60,477 nucleotides of DNA. Origin: Candidatus Angelobacter sp. Gp1-AA117 (lineage in GTDB: Bacteria > Acidobacteriota > Terriglobia > Terriglobales > Acidobacteriaceae). The stretch spans positions 1-60,477 of the forward strand of contig QHVI01000021.1 of assembly GCA_003223515.1 (NCBI GenBank), written 5' to 3'. Position 1 is the first letter of the stretch, and the number at the start of each line of letters is the position of its first letter. The position numbers and the translations under genes are program-made. Positions 1-8,093 of this stretch are shown here, one piece after another. A model generated the notes under the pieces. That model was given only the letters and a program-made list of their open reading frames with translations. It searched no databases and was not told the origin of the DNA.

Positions 1-1135
1 CGATTAGTCCAAGCAAGCAATCGCCCACCCGTATACGCTTCTGGCGAAGACCGAGACCCCAGTTGCTTGCCACTAAAATACACGCGAGCACCAACAGAGA
101 ATTGGCCAGACTTTGTCCATATCTGATGAGCACCCAGCCAAGTAAGTCGAAATAAACCAAATTGGATGCTTTCGAGTCCTCTGAGGTGGCGTTGCCAAAA
201 TGTCGGACCATTTCAAGAACATAATCCCCTTGATGCTGTAGGCTTCCCCGATCTGCATTTTCAACCGAATCCAATTTGGTGTGGTAGTAGGCAAGCCTAT
301 TAATGAATGCGAAATTCAAGCCTGCATAGCCTGCACGGTGAAAAATCGTAAAATCCGTATTATTCGGCAGCCGTTTGTAAATTTCGTAGGAAAGAGAATT
401 AGCAACCGGATGGGAAGCCGCTTGCGCAAAATTTCTGATCAGCCAGCCATTGTTATCACTGGTTTCAAACATGATAGAAGGCCCACTCGTCCCACGTGCC
501 TCGAAATTGAATACGAAACCAACGTCGCGTGCCCACGGATGTTCTTCCACAAAAGCCCGGGCTCCGAGCAGCCCCACCTCTTCACCATCGGTAAAAAGAA
601 AGATCACATCCCTCTTCAGTTGTGGTAGTGACTTGAGCGCCCGGGCAGTTTCCAGAAACGCGGCCACAGCTACACCATCGTCACTGGCTCCAGTTCCAGT
701 TGTAACAGAATCGTAATGCGCGACCAGAAGGACAGCCTTTTCATGGCTGCTTCCACTCAGACGGCAAACGATATTGTCCAGCGCGCCTTTTATACCTCTT
801 CTCTCAGTTATATCTGTAGTCCTCTGGATTTCGGGAGCAAGTCCAAGATCACGAAGTGCACGCACGATGTAGTCGCGAATCACATCGTGCTCTGGAGAAT
901 TGATTGGATGCGGCGCGCGTCCGATAACTGAGAGGTGCTTGGCAGCTCTTTCCGCTGAGAAAGTTGACGGGGGCGCTTGCTCCGGCAATGGTCTTGGCGG
1001 ATTATCAAGACCAATGGTAGCTAGGCCGAAAACAACAAAGAAGACCAACCAGATTCCGGATCGGGGTATCTTCGTAACATCAGCTTTTTCGATGCTCGAG
1101 GAGACTGTCTCTTTAAGGGATATTGCAATATGCAT
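1..1135 (-). CDS. Membrane-anchored M28-family zinc aminopeptidase (C-terminus off the window)
   Basis: The reading frame is open from the ATG at 1135 to the window edge, giving 378 visible residues with no stop, so the gene is 3'-truncated by the window. The M28 (Zn-dependent aminopeptidase) motifs are in order: HYDSV (zinc His), GASDDG (bridging Asp), TDGEEVGLLGA (catalytic and zinc Glu), FNFEARG, and YYHTKLDS (last zinc His). A hydrophobic segment at about residues 27-43 looks like a membrane anchor, and a second membrane segment begins after the catalytic domain (LLVLACILVA), as in ER-metallopeptidase-like M28 proteins. The active site would lie outside the cytoplasm. It is the last visible gene on the biosynthetic strand, 88 bp after the Rieske gene, so it could process or detoxify the product (inference), or be an unrelated neighbour. 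No clear Shine-Dalgarno precedes the chosen ATG. Confidence 0.82.
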   Translation of the reverse strand, partial: MHIAISLKETVSSSIEKADVTKIPRSGIWLVFFVVFGLATIGLDNPPRPLPEQAPPSTFSAERAAKHLSVIGRAPHPINSPEHDVIRDYIVRALRDLGLAPEIQRTTDITERRGIKGALDNIVCRLSGSSHEKAVLLVAHYDSVTTGTGASDDGVAVAAFLETARALKSLPQLKRDVIFLFTDGEEVGLLGARAFVEEHPWARDVGFVFNFEARGTSGPSIMFETSDNNGWLIRNFAQAASHPVANSLSYEIYKRLPNNTDFTIFHRAGYAGLNFAFINRLAYYHTKLDSVENADRGSLQHQGDYVLEMVRHFGNATSEDSKASNLVYFDLLGWVLIRYGQSLANSLLVLACILVASNWGLGLRQKRIRVGDCLLGLI

Positions 1136-1223
1136 ACTTTGGATTGTTGGAAAGAATTATAGGTCGGACTTATCTTTCGGCAAACTGACCGGGTGCCCAG
1201 CTTGTTTTGTAGTACCTCCGTTT

Positions 1224-1541
1224 TTACAAGGCTAGAAATATATCCTCTTCTATAACGGTCACCTTATAAATCGCGAGGCGGATACCTGCCTTCCGCGGAG
1301 TCTCGCCCGTCCTCAAATCAAATTGCCAGCCGTGCCAGGGACAGATGAGTTTGCCATCTTCAATTCTGCCTTGGCCCAAAGGACCACCCCAGTGGGGGCA
1401 AACATTGTCGGTTGCACAAATTTCTCCATTTACGTTCGCGATGCATATGAACCGGCCACCTGCCATGAATTCCTTCGCTCTTCCACATGCAGGTAGGCTG
1501 GACTTATTTGTTACTTTGACTAAAGTGCCTTCGGATTGCAT
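1224..1541 (-). CDS. Rieske [2Fe-2S] ferredoxin
   Basis: This 105-residue protein is essentially one Rieske domain. The cluster ligands are clear: CPHWGGPLGQG (Cys and His) and CPWHGWQF (Cys and His), with the usual spacing. The length fits the free-standing ferredoxin subunit of Rieske non-heme oxygenases and related electron carriers. It has no signal peptide or membrane segment, so it acts in the cytoplasm. It lies 65 bp downstream of the SbnA-like gene on the same strand. The only visible partner needing electrons is the diiron oxidase at 4178-4921, so a reductant role for that enzyme is a reasonable inference. No ferredoxin reductase is visible. Confidence 0.88.
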   Translation of the reverse strand: MQSEGTLVKVTNKSSLPACGRAKEFMAGGRFICIANVNGEICATDNVCPHWGGPLGQGRIEDGKLICPWHGWQFDLRTGETPRKAGIRLAIYKVTVIEEDIFLAL

Positions 1542-1606
1542 TTCGGTGCGCCATAGATGTCATAGTATTGAATTGTCTCTTAAGAGGGAACTTGCCATGT
1601 TGGCTT

Positions 1607-2668
1607 CTATCCTACAGAAACATTAGCTGACGAAAGAGCACTTCTCTCTGGACTGCTGCACTGCTTAACATCTATAACCCGGCCTGCTCGTAAACGTTCA
1701 GCCAGTTCACTGCGGCTTAATATTTTAATGCCGTGGTCAGCGAGCCACGGTCTGTTGTAAATCTGGTCAAGATAATTAGCTCCGCTGTCTGGTATGATCG
1801 CCAGCGCGCTTCGTATGGAGCTTTGTTTTAACCACGCCAACGAACCGAACACCACGAGCCCCGAAGATCCGCCGAACAATAAACCGTGCTCTTTCGCCAG
1901 CAAATGGCATATGGAAATAGCTTCCTCATCTGACAAAATGCAGAGTTTATCCAGAACCGAGAGATCGGTGTTTTTGCCACGCCAGCTTAGGCCTGATCCA
2001 CTTACGAGATATGGGTGAGACGCGCCGCCAAAAACCGCCGACCCGTCAACGTCACACGCTACAACTGTGGTTCCAGGCCGCTTCTCTTTGACCTTACGAC
2101 TTATGCCGCAGAGATGGCCACCTGTGCTCACGCTGCCCACCACAGCATCCACTTCTAATTCTGCGACCTCCTCTCCTGTCGTGGAATAGTGAAAATCCGG
2201 ATTATCTTCATTGTCATATTGGTTTGGCCAGATCGCCCCAGGATAATCCTCTAACAGTTCTTTTACACGGGCCACACGTGTCTTCTGGTATCCTCCGTTC
2301 TCGTCTGTGTCCTGCACCATTTCCAGTTTCGCGCCATATGCCTCGCACCATTTAATGACAGTAGGACTTGTCTTTGCATCAATTACGACAATCACATGAA
2401 AACCATATACGGCGCCAAGCATGGCGAGCGATTTGCCAAGGTTTCCAGACGTAGATTCGATTAGAGTGCCTCCTCTGCCTAACTTTCCCGCAGCAATTGC
2501 GGCTTTCACTAGCCCCAGCGCTGTGCGGTCTTTAATGCTGAAACTCGGATTGTAGTATTCCAGCTTTGCAAATAGTCGCTTGCCCTGAGGAATAAGGCTG
2601 TCGCGGAGTTCCACAATTGGAGTGTGCCCGATACAATCGGCAATGCTGCCATAGATCGCGGTGTTCAT
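1607..2668 (-). CDS. SbnA-like PLP-dependent amino-acid beta-substituting synthase (cysteine synthase fold)
   Basis: Fold-type II PLP enzyme of the cysteine synthase superfamily. The PLP lysine is in SFSIKDR (about residue 46), followed by the substrate loop STSGNLG, a phosphate-binding GSVSTGGH loop and PDSGANYLD near the end. The STSGNLG loop and the overall pattern recall SbnA, which joins O-phosphoserine and glutamate into N-(2-amino-2-carboxyethyl)-glutamate in staphyloferrin B synthesis, and AesA of the EDDS pathway. The SbnB dehydrogenase that normally follows is absent, so the product may be used directly. I chose the ATG at 2668, giving 353 residues and the family N-terminus (SIADCIGHTPIVEL); an in-frame TTG at 2695 is possible. 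It sits between the NAS-like and Rieske genes. The substrate is inferred, not shown. Confidence 0.8.
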   Translation of the reverse strand: MNTAIYGSIADCIGHTPIVELRDSLIPQGKRLFAKLEYYNPSFSIKDRTALGLVKAAIAAGKLGRGGTLIESTSGNLGKSLAMLGAVYGFHVIVVIDAKTSPTVIKWCEAYGAKLEMVQDTDENGGYQKTRVARVKELLEDYPGAIWPNQYDNEDNPDFHYSTTGEEVAELEVDAVVGSVSTGGHLCGISRKVKEKRPGTTVVACDVDGSAVFGGASHPYLVSGSGLSWRGKNTDLSVLDKLCILSDEEAISICHLLAKEHGLLFGGSSGLVVFGSLAWLKQSSIRSALAIIPDSGANYLDQIYNRPWLADHGIKILSRSELAERLRAGRVIDVKQCSSPERSALSSANVSVG

Positions 2669-2749
2669 ATCGTCTTGATCCAAAATGGTGAGCAATCGAC
2701 CGCGCTGATGACTTGGCCATCTGCTGTATCGGTCATTGCTGTTAACAGG

Positions 2750-4168
2750 TTAATAATTCAAGTTATTGGGCGGCTGGAAAACAGGAGTAGCCTCTGTTGC
2801 TTTGGCTCTGATTTCCTTTATGCGCTCTTTGAGTTCAGTGCAGGTTTGTGTCAGGTAAAGGCCTTGATATCTCTTCTCGCCCACACGCGAGTAGTCTTGA
2901 AGGAGCCCATATGGTTTGAAACCGAAGTGCTGCCACCAGATCGCAGCCATGGTGCCCGCTCGAACGTCTAGGCAAATCACTTCTCGTTCCAGTTCTTCAC
3001 ATTTCCTGGCAACTTCTTCAAAGGCATGAAAAGCAAGCCCTCCACCGCGGAAGGATGGATCAATTGTGCCTCGCGTCAGTTCTACGATGTGGTGGTGATT
3101 GGGCGTTGAATTCGGCGTTAAGATGAGTTGCCCTACAATCCGCCCTCCTTTTATTGCTACAAGCAAATGACGGCGGCGTTCTCCCACATCTGCCTGCAAC
3201 TGGCACATGAGGGCATTCCCTGTATCCTCATCCAATGGACCTGGAAACCCAATGGTTGTTTCTTCCTCCAGAGTACGATTCATTAAGCGCAGGATTTGAG
3301 TCGCTTGCTCCGGAGTGATTTCCTTGAGCCACTCCAGTCGGATATCGGTTGCCGCGCTTGTGGCTGCTTCTAAAAGTAAGGTGGAGATGGTTTGTTCACC
3401 CTCTGCTACCTGCTGTCCTTGAATATGAAATCCACGGAAGTCTCGGTCAGAGGTGGGTTCATAGACCAGGCGCCGAACTCCGAGAGATGTTCTGCAGAGG
3501 ATTAGGCATTCTGACCGCCGTTTTCGCAGGGTGCGCAGAATATGTCTCTTGGGCCCCCTTGGAAGATCGATAAGGATCAAGTCGTAATTTGAAGCCGCAT
3601 ACTCCGTATCACCGTCGCGGAACATCCTTACCGATCCGTCGAAGCCGCACTTCTTGAGTACCTGTCGTGCGATGCTTACGTCACCCGGATCGTAACCTAC
3701 ACAATCAACCGACATGTCACTCTGCAAGTGCACGTGAATGGCACTGCTAGGTAAGGGGCCGCTCCCCATGATCAGCATCCGCTGTGGCCGGGCACCCGAA
3801 ACCAAGGTTAATTCTCGCTTGACCAACTCGCTGGATCGTTTATGCAGAAAATAATCCTGGAGAGAAGTCTTCCCTTGCAGGAACGCAGCAGCAAATTCAT
3901 ATTCCAGGCGGCTTTGCCATGAATGATAGGCTTTATTCGAACTCGTAATCAGTTCTGGCGTTAAGGCTTGCAAAAAACTTCTGGCTCTGAATTCGTCTTG
4001 ATCAAGGCAAAAAATCAACTTCTCCAGTTGCAGAATATTTTCATGCAACATGGAGAAGTCAAGCTGGTTCACTGTAACTGCCTTGAAAGTCTCACAGACT
4101 CGCCTCAGCAGCTCGAGATCCAGCTCTTCTCGACTTTCTATGGACCAATTGACGGCCGCACTGCTCAT
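2750..4168 (-). CDS. Nicotianamine synthase-like domain fused to a GNAT acyltransferase
   Basis: A 472-residue two-domain protein. Residues about 40-270 resemble nicotianamine synthase/CntL: the hallmark GSGPLPSSAI at 135-144, an acidic residue in VGYD (160) where SAM binds in this fold, and a glutamate-bearing helix (RLEYEF, about 88-92) where NAS has its catalytic Glu. This family moves the aminobutyrate arm of SAM onto an amine. Residues about 275-460 form a GNAT domain, with the acetyl-CoA loop in PSFRGGGLA and the C-terminal FGFKPYG strand. I do not know a characterised protein with this fusion. An AGGAG sits 8 bases before the ATG, and the gap to the HDO gene is 9 bp, so it is in the operon. 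A joined transferase-acylase activity on one amino-acid product is inference. Confidence 0.82.
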   Translation of the reverse strand: MSSAAVNWSIESREELDLELLRRVCETFKAVTVNQLDFSMLHENILQLEKLIFCLDQDEFRARSFLQALTPELITSSNKAYHSWQSRLEYEFAAAFLQGKTSLQDYFLHKRSSELVKRELTLVSGARPQRMLIMGSGPLPSSAIHVHLQSDMSVDCVGYDPGDVSIARQVLKKCGFDGSVRMFRDGDTEYAASNYDLILIDLPRGPKRHILRTLRKRRSECLILCRTSLGVRRLVYEPTSDRDFRGFHIQGQQVAEGEQTISTLLLEAATSAATDIRLEWLKEITPEQATQILRLMNRTLEEETTIGFPGPLDEDTGNALMCQLQADVGERRRHLLVAIKGGRIVGQLILTPNSTPNHHHIVELTRGTIDPSFRGGGLAFHAFEEVARKCEELEREVICLDVRAGTMAAIWWQHFGFKPYGLLQDYSRVGEKRYQGLYLTQTCTELKERIKEIRAKATEATPVFQPPNNLNY

Positions 4169-4177
4169 GCTTAACTC

Positions 4178-4921
4178 CTATGCCTGTGCGCCGATGGTGG
4201 CTGCTTCGCTCAGGCTGCGGCCCTCTGCTTCATAGGCATCCTGAATTCCATCAAAGAAGCGCCAAAAGCGGTCGCAGGTACCTTCAATAGCTTCGATAGC
4301 TTCGTTCTGCATCTTTTCCGTGGTGCAAAGTTCTGACACCAGATCCAGGCCGTCAGCCACGTGATATACATCTTCAACCGCGTGCACTGCGAAAAATGCC
4401 AAATCCTCGGGCTTCAATCCGTACAACTCCGGAATCAGCTGTTCCTTCGTCTTACCCGCCTTGCTTTCCAGACTCTGCCCTTCTGAAGCAATCATCACCG
4501 CTGCCGCCCCCATGTGAAGCGTCGCTGGATCTGCGCAAAGTTTTCGCCTGTATTCGATCAGATCCATCGTAGTCGGCAAGGGAACCTCGTTTTCAATCTG
4601 TTCTTTTGTCAGCCCCAGGGCCAGGATGAATCGCTCCATCAAATCCATGTGGTTGGCCGTCTTTGAGAGAGTGCCTGTCTCCTCTTCATACAAATTAACC
4701 GCCAGGGCTACTCGGGATTTCTGAATGGGGCACCGCGAATAGATCATTCCCAGATACCAGGTGAAGTTCCGGGTCAGGTGGAAGCCTTGAAGTGCTATTT
4801 TGCCGATGAGGGGAAGGTTCTTCTTCGGTTTGGCCATCTCCAGTAAAACAGGATGATCCAGAGTGAGTCTTTTGTGCAAAGTTTCTTCCAGCTTCATCCG
4901 AAATTCGTTCTTGCTGAGCAT
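4178..4921 (-). CDS. Heme-oxygenase-like diiron oxidase (HDO superfamily)
   Basis: An all-helical 247-residue protein with the ligand pattern of the HDO superfamily (SznF, CADD, UndA, BesC). Counting from the chosen start there is an E-rich helix (EEETG, 79-83), H91 in ANHMD, E147 in IASEGQ, and the triad H180-x3-D184-x2-H187 in VHAVEDVYH, the same H-x3-D-x2-H spacing as SznF and CADD. Such enzymes perform O2-dependent N-oxygenation, C-C cleavage or desaturation of amino or fatty acids. The start is set at 4921 because GGAGGA lies just upstream of it; an in-frame ATG at 4933 would place that ribosome site inside the gene. It is 9 bp before the NAS-GNAT gene. Reaction and substrate are unknown. 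Confidence 0.82.
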   Translation of the reverse strand: MLSKNEFRMKLEETLHKRLTLDHPVLLEMAKPKKNLPLIGKIALQGFHLTRNFTWYLGMIYSRCPIQKSRVALAVNLYEEETGTLSKTANHMDLMERFILALGLTKEQIENEVPLPTTMDLIEYRRKLCADPATLHMGAAAVMIASEGQSLESKAGKTKEQLIPELYGLKPEDLAFFAVHAVEDVYHVADGLDLVSELCTTEKMQNEAIEAIEGTCDRFWRFFDGIQDAYEAEGRSLSEAATIGAQA

Positions 4922-5133
4922 TAATTCCTCCATTGTTTATTTTGTGTTTGAATTTGAGCCGCCAGATTCTTGTAGTGGCATACAGATAGGCGCGCACATT
5001 AAGTATGACTGATGCTAGTAGCTGAAAAGTTAAGGTGTTCTGAGGGCCTGCTTGAATCGATTTTTCAAGAACAGCCCCAGGGAGCTATTGATCAGAACAA
5101 CTCAAGAGGAAACAAAGGCAACGATGAATCCAG

Positions 5134-6102
5134 TTATTGCATATCTAAAGCAATGGCGTATTGGGTCGCGGGTGCGCCCACGCCGATTTCCAAAAGACGC
5201 TCCACATTTTGGTGAAGAACCAGGGATTGCTCCTTATCACTCAGTTCTGCCAGCGCGCCGTTTTCAGACATCAATGGCATGAGGAAGTCCTTCTGCTCGC
5301 CTTGTAGCCGGAATACCGGGAAATCAGTTCCGAACAGCACCTTGTGATTAATTCCCAGGGAAACGATCTTCTTCACTGCCGTAGCTGTCGGATCATAGCC
5401 GAGCGTCGACTGGTATCCACTGATATCCAAATAGATGTTGGGCCTGAATCTGCACAACATGACGCACTCTTCGACAAAACTGACGGCGCCGTGCGCCAGA
5501 ATGAAATTCACTGATGGGAACCGGCGGGCCGCTTCGTCAATCAGGAACGGACTGGAAACTGTGAAATCCAGCACTGGTGCGGTTGGGCCGATATGGACTA
5601 GGACGGGGAGTTGATGGTGTGCGCACAGTTCGTAAAACGGGAACAGCGCGGGATCACTGGGGCTGAAGCCACAAGGTGGATAGACCTTGAAGCCACGAAA
5701 TCCAAACTCCACCAGCGAACGCTCGAACAACGCCAGCCCGTCCTTTCCCCAGCGTGGATCGACTCCTCCAAAGACTTCGAACTTTCCTGGATGCCGAAGC
5801 AGCACTTCCCGATGTCTGGCGAAAGACTCCTCGATTGTCAGGATGCAGTCCTTCAAGGCATAAGTGAAATCCGCTATCAACAGAACACTCTTGCTGATTC
5901 CGGCTTCCCCCATTTCGGTTACCAGGGCATCGCCAAAGGGATCTCGCATCTTGCTCTGGAAAATTGTCATGAGCTTTTTGACGGAAACCGGGAGTCCCTG
6001 GGCAGACAGAGCCGCCACCATATTCTTCACTGATCCCTCAAGAAACGATCTCGGAGTATGCTCCTCGGAAGCAATATGACAATGGCAGTCAATAATTTTC
6101 AT
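5134..6102 (-). CDS. ACMSD-like amidohydrolase (amidohydrolase_2, TIM barrel)
   Basis: A 322-residue metal-dependent hydrolase or decarboxylase of the amidohydrolase_2 group. The metal motif is at the very N-terminus (IIDCHCHI, HxH at residues 7 and 9), with later ligands in LVHIG, LAHG and the catalytic Asp of FGTDFP. Length and order match ACMSD/gamma-resorcylate decarboxylase-like proteins, which act on amino-carboxylates or aromatic acids. No signal peptide. It follows the ACP gene by 29 bp and leaves about 210 bp before the HDO gene, in which I see no gene. Whether it decarboxylates or hydrolyses an intermediate cannot be told from sequence. Confidence 0.85.
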   Translation of the reverse strand: MKIIDCHCHIASEEHTPRSFLEGSVKNMVAALSAQGLPVSVKKLMTIFQSKMRDPFGDALVTEMGEAGISKSVLLIADFTYALKDCILTIEESFARHREVLLRHPGKFEVFGGVDPRWGKDGLALFERSLVEFGFRGFKVYPPCGFSPSDPALFPFYELCAHHQLPVLVHIGPTAPVLDFTVSSPFLIDEAARRFPSVNFILAHGAVSFVEECVMLCRFRPNIYLDISGYQSTLGYDPTATAVKKIVSLGINHKVLFGTDFPVFRLQGEQKDFLMPLMSENGALAELSDKEQSLVLHQNVERLLEIGVGAPATQYAIALDMQ

Positions 6103-6131
6103 ATTTTTGCCTGCTGCTTCCGTCTTTGTCT

Positions 6132-6419
6132 TCAGGCTTGCTTGGCAAGAAGCGCTTTGTTCAGGATGTCGCGGGCTGCCTGGATGACGTCACTGACGGT
6201 TTTCAGCTTCGCAACATTGATATCTACACCCAACTGTGCGATATCGATACTGAACAATTCTTCAAAACGAAATACCATCGCTAGTATCCCGATCGAATCC
6301 AGTCCTAGTTCCTTCTGCAGGTGGGTTTCTGGTGTAATCTTCGTTTTCTTGAACCTGCCGGAGACGCCCTGCGAAACTATGTTAATGATCTTTTCGTCAA
6401 GTTCCGCAGCAATCTCCAT
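6132..6419 (-). CDS. Acyl carrier protein
   Basis: A 95-residue carrier protein. The phosphopantetheine attachment serine is in LGLDSIGIL (Ser42 from the ATG), the expected place in helix II, and the rest is helical and acidic as in stand-alone ACPs. The start overlaps the stop of the upstream ligase gene (TGATG), and a GTG at 6422 is an alternative. This coupling means the ligase is the likely loader of this carrier, giving an acyl- or aminoacyl-S-ACP on which the later enzymes could work. No phosphopantetheinyl transferase is visible in the window. Confidence 0.9.
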   Translation of the reverse strand: MEIAAELDEKIINIVSQGVSGRFKKTKITPETHLQKELGLDSIGILAMVFRFEELFSIDIAQLGVDINVAKLKTVSDVIQAARDILNKALLAKQA

Positions 6420-8026
6420 CACGCACCCCTGGCCAGCACTTCTTTGGTCTCTCGACTCTCCTTCAGGAAGTGCTCAGCGATTTTCCTGCGATCAAGTTTC
6501 AGGTTAGGCCGCAAAAACCCGTTTTCACGGGAAAATGCTGCATCAGTGAAAATGATTCTGCCTACTAGGATGGAAGGCTGTCGCTCGCCGATGCTGTCCA
6601 CAAACCGTTGGATCCGAAGCTTCGCGGATTGATCCTGTGGGCTTTTGGGTACGACGACTGCTACCAGAGTCGAGGCATCCGGATCTGCAAAAACGACTGA
6701 CCTTGCCACATCGGAAGAAGCGTTGATCGCTGATTCAGGAATTTCCGGATGGATCTTTGTTCCACCCGCAGTAACAATCATCTCTCGTTTCCGGCCGATC
6801 AGGTAAAGATAACCATCTTTATCAAACCGGCCCACGTCACCCGTCGCCACGCGATCGTGGTTGATGAATGTTTCTTCTGCCTCTCCTTCAACACAATCGA
6901 AATAAGTAGATGCAAGCCGGTGTTCGCGAATGGCGATGACCTCGCCATCAGCAGCCAACTCGACTCGAACCCCAGGGAGCAACCGCCCCACGGAACCAAC
7001 TCTCTTTGCTCCAGGAACATTGAGTGCAATACCACCGAACTCGATCATGCCGTACGTCTCGAACAGCGGCAGTTGCATGAGTTCAAAGAGATCCAGGGTT
7101 GATCGCTTGATGGGGGCCATGCCTGTCACCATGAAGCGCATCTTGCCACCCAGTGCTTCATATGCGTCCTCGAAGATGATTTGGGCGAGCTTCTCGCGCA
7201 ATCGTTTTGATGGAACCTTACCCGCCATTGTGCCCATGATTCTTGCGGCCCTTTGTTTCCACCGCGGCAGATTACAGAATCGCGTCTCAAAAGTTTCATA
7301 CAGCATAGGTGGCGCAATAAGAACCGTGGGATGAAGGTCCTTCAATGCGCGAAAGAGCCGGTTGGGATCCGTAACAATGAGGTCAACACCGTACCATAGT
7401 GCTGAATAGTACATGAGCCGTTGCTGAAAGTTTGAGATCGGCAGGAAGAGGAGAAGGCAATCGTCAGCGCGTGGAGCAGCCGCTTTTGTGAACGCATCGA
7501 CACTGGCCTCGATCCCCTGCCGATTCAGCGTAAGCCCCTTCAGCCGGCCAGATGAGCCGGAAGAAAAGATCAGTCCTGTATTTTCAAACTCCGGATCTGA
7601 GTTTGACTGTTGGCGATCAATGGCTTTGATGTTTTTATTTTTCCCATCGAGAAAAGCGACAGCATCTGACTGCCTCGTGTTCTTGTAGGTCTGGTTCGTG
7701 GACTGTACCAGCAGGAGTGACAACGAATACCTGTCGATCAGTTCGTCTGCGCCCATCTTTGCAAAATCGTCGGTAAAAGCTACCGAGAGTGCTCGTAACT
7801 CAAGCAAGGCCAAGTCATAGATGATCCATTCATAGCAGTTACAGGAAAAAATCCCAACCCGCATCCCTGTCTGCACTCCCCAGGCCCTTAATCTCGCAAC
7901 GGCTGCCATTACATCTTGAAACACGTTCTCATGGCTTCTTTTTACTACCTGTCCCTTTTCGAACGTAAGGATGAAGTTCTGATGCTTTTGCTCGGAGATG
8001 TGGGAGGTTAATGCTCTTAGATCCAT
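6419..8026 (-). CDS. AMP-forming acyl/aminoacyl ligase (ANL superfamily)
   Basis: A 535-residue adenylate-forming enzyme with the full set of motifs: the P-loop-like SSGSSGRLKG, ETYGMIEFGG, TGDVGRFD and GRKREMIVTAGGTKIHPE, and a C-terminal lid that ends in an RPNLKLDR-like segment. It resembles long-chain acyl-CoA synthetases and free-standing ligases more than NRPS A domains. It would activate an acid with ATP and pass it to the adjacent ACP; its stop overlaps the ACP start. The ATG at 8026 follows AAGGTG; a TTG one codon upstream is less likely. An MbtH-like protein is encoded two genes upstream, which is unusual for a ligase that is not part of an NRPS. The substrate cannot be predicted by eye. 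Confidence 0.9.
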   Translation of the reverse strand: MDLRALTSHISEQKHQNFILTFEKGQVVKRSHENVFQDVMAAVARLRAWGVQTGMRVGIFSCNCYEWIIYDLALLELRALSVAFTDDFAKMGADELIDRYSLSLLLVQSTNQTYKNTRQSDAVAFLDGKNKNIKAIDRQQSNSDPEFENTGLIFSSGSSGRLKGLTLNRQGIEASVDAFTKAAAPRADDCLLLFLPISNFQQRLMYYSALWYGVDLIVTDPNRLFRALKDLHPTVLIAPPMLYETFETRFCNLPRWKQRAARIMGTMAGKVPSKRLREKLAQIIFEDAYEALGGKMRFMVTGMAPIKRSTLDLFELMQLPLFETYGMIEFGGIALNVPGAKRVGSVGRLLPGVRVELAADGEVIAIREHRLASTYFDCVEGEAEETFINHDRVATGDVGRFDKDGYLYLIGRKREMIVTAGGTKIHPEIPESAINASSDVARSVVFADPDASTLVAVVVPKSPQDQSAKLRIQRFVDSIGERQPSILVGRIIFTDAAFSRENGFLRPNLKLDRRKIAEHFLKESRETKEVLARGA

Positions 8027-8093
8027 CAAAGCACCTTATGTATTAATGCGATCAGCTGGGAAAAAATCACGCGGGATGTCGAAGGCGTATTCA

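Noticed and set aside
281-1235. Plus-strand frames of 70-115 codons opposite the M28 peptidase
   Set aside because: The minus-strand frame has all zinc-peptidase motifs, so the plus frames are shadows.
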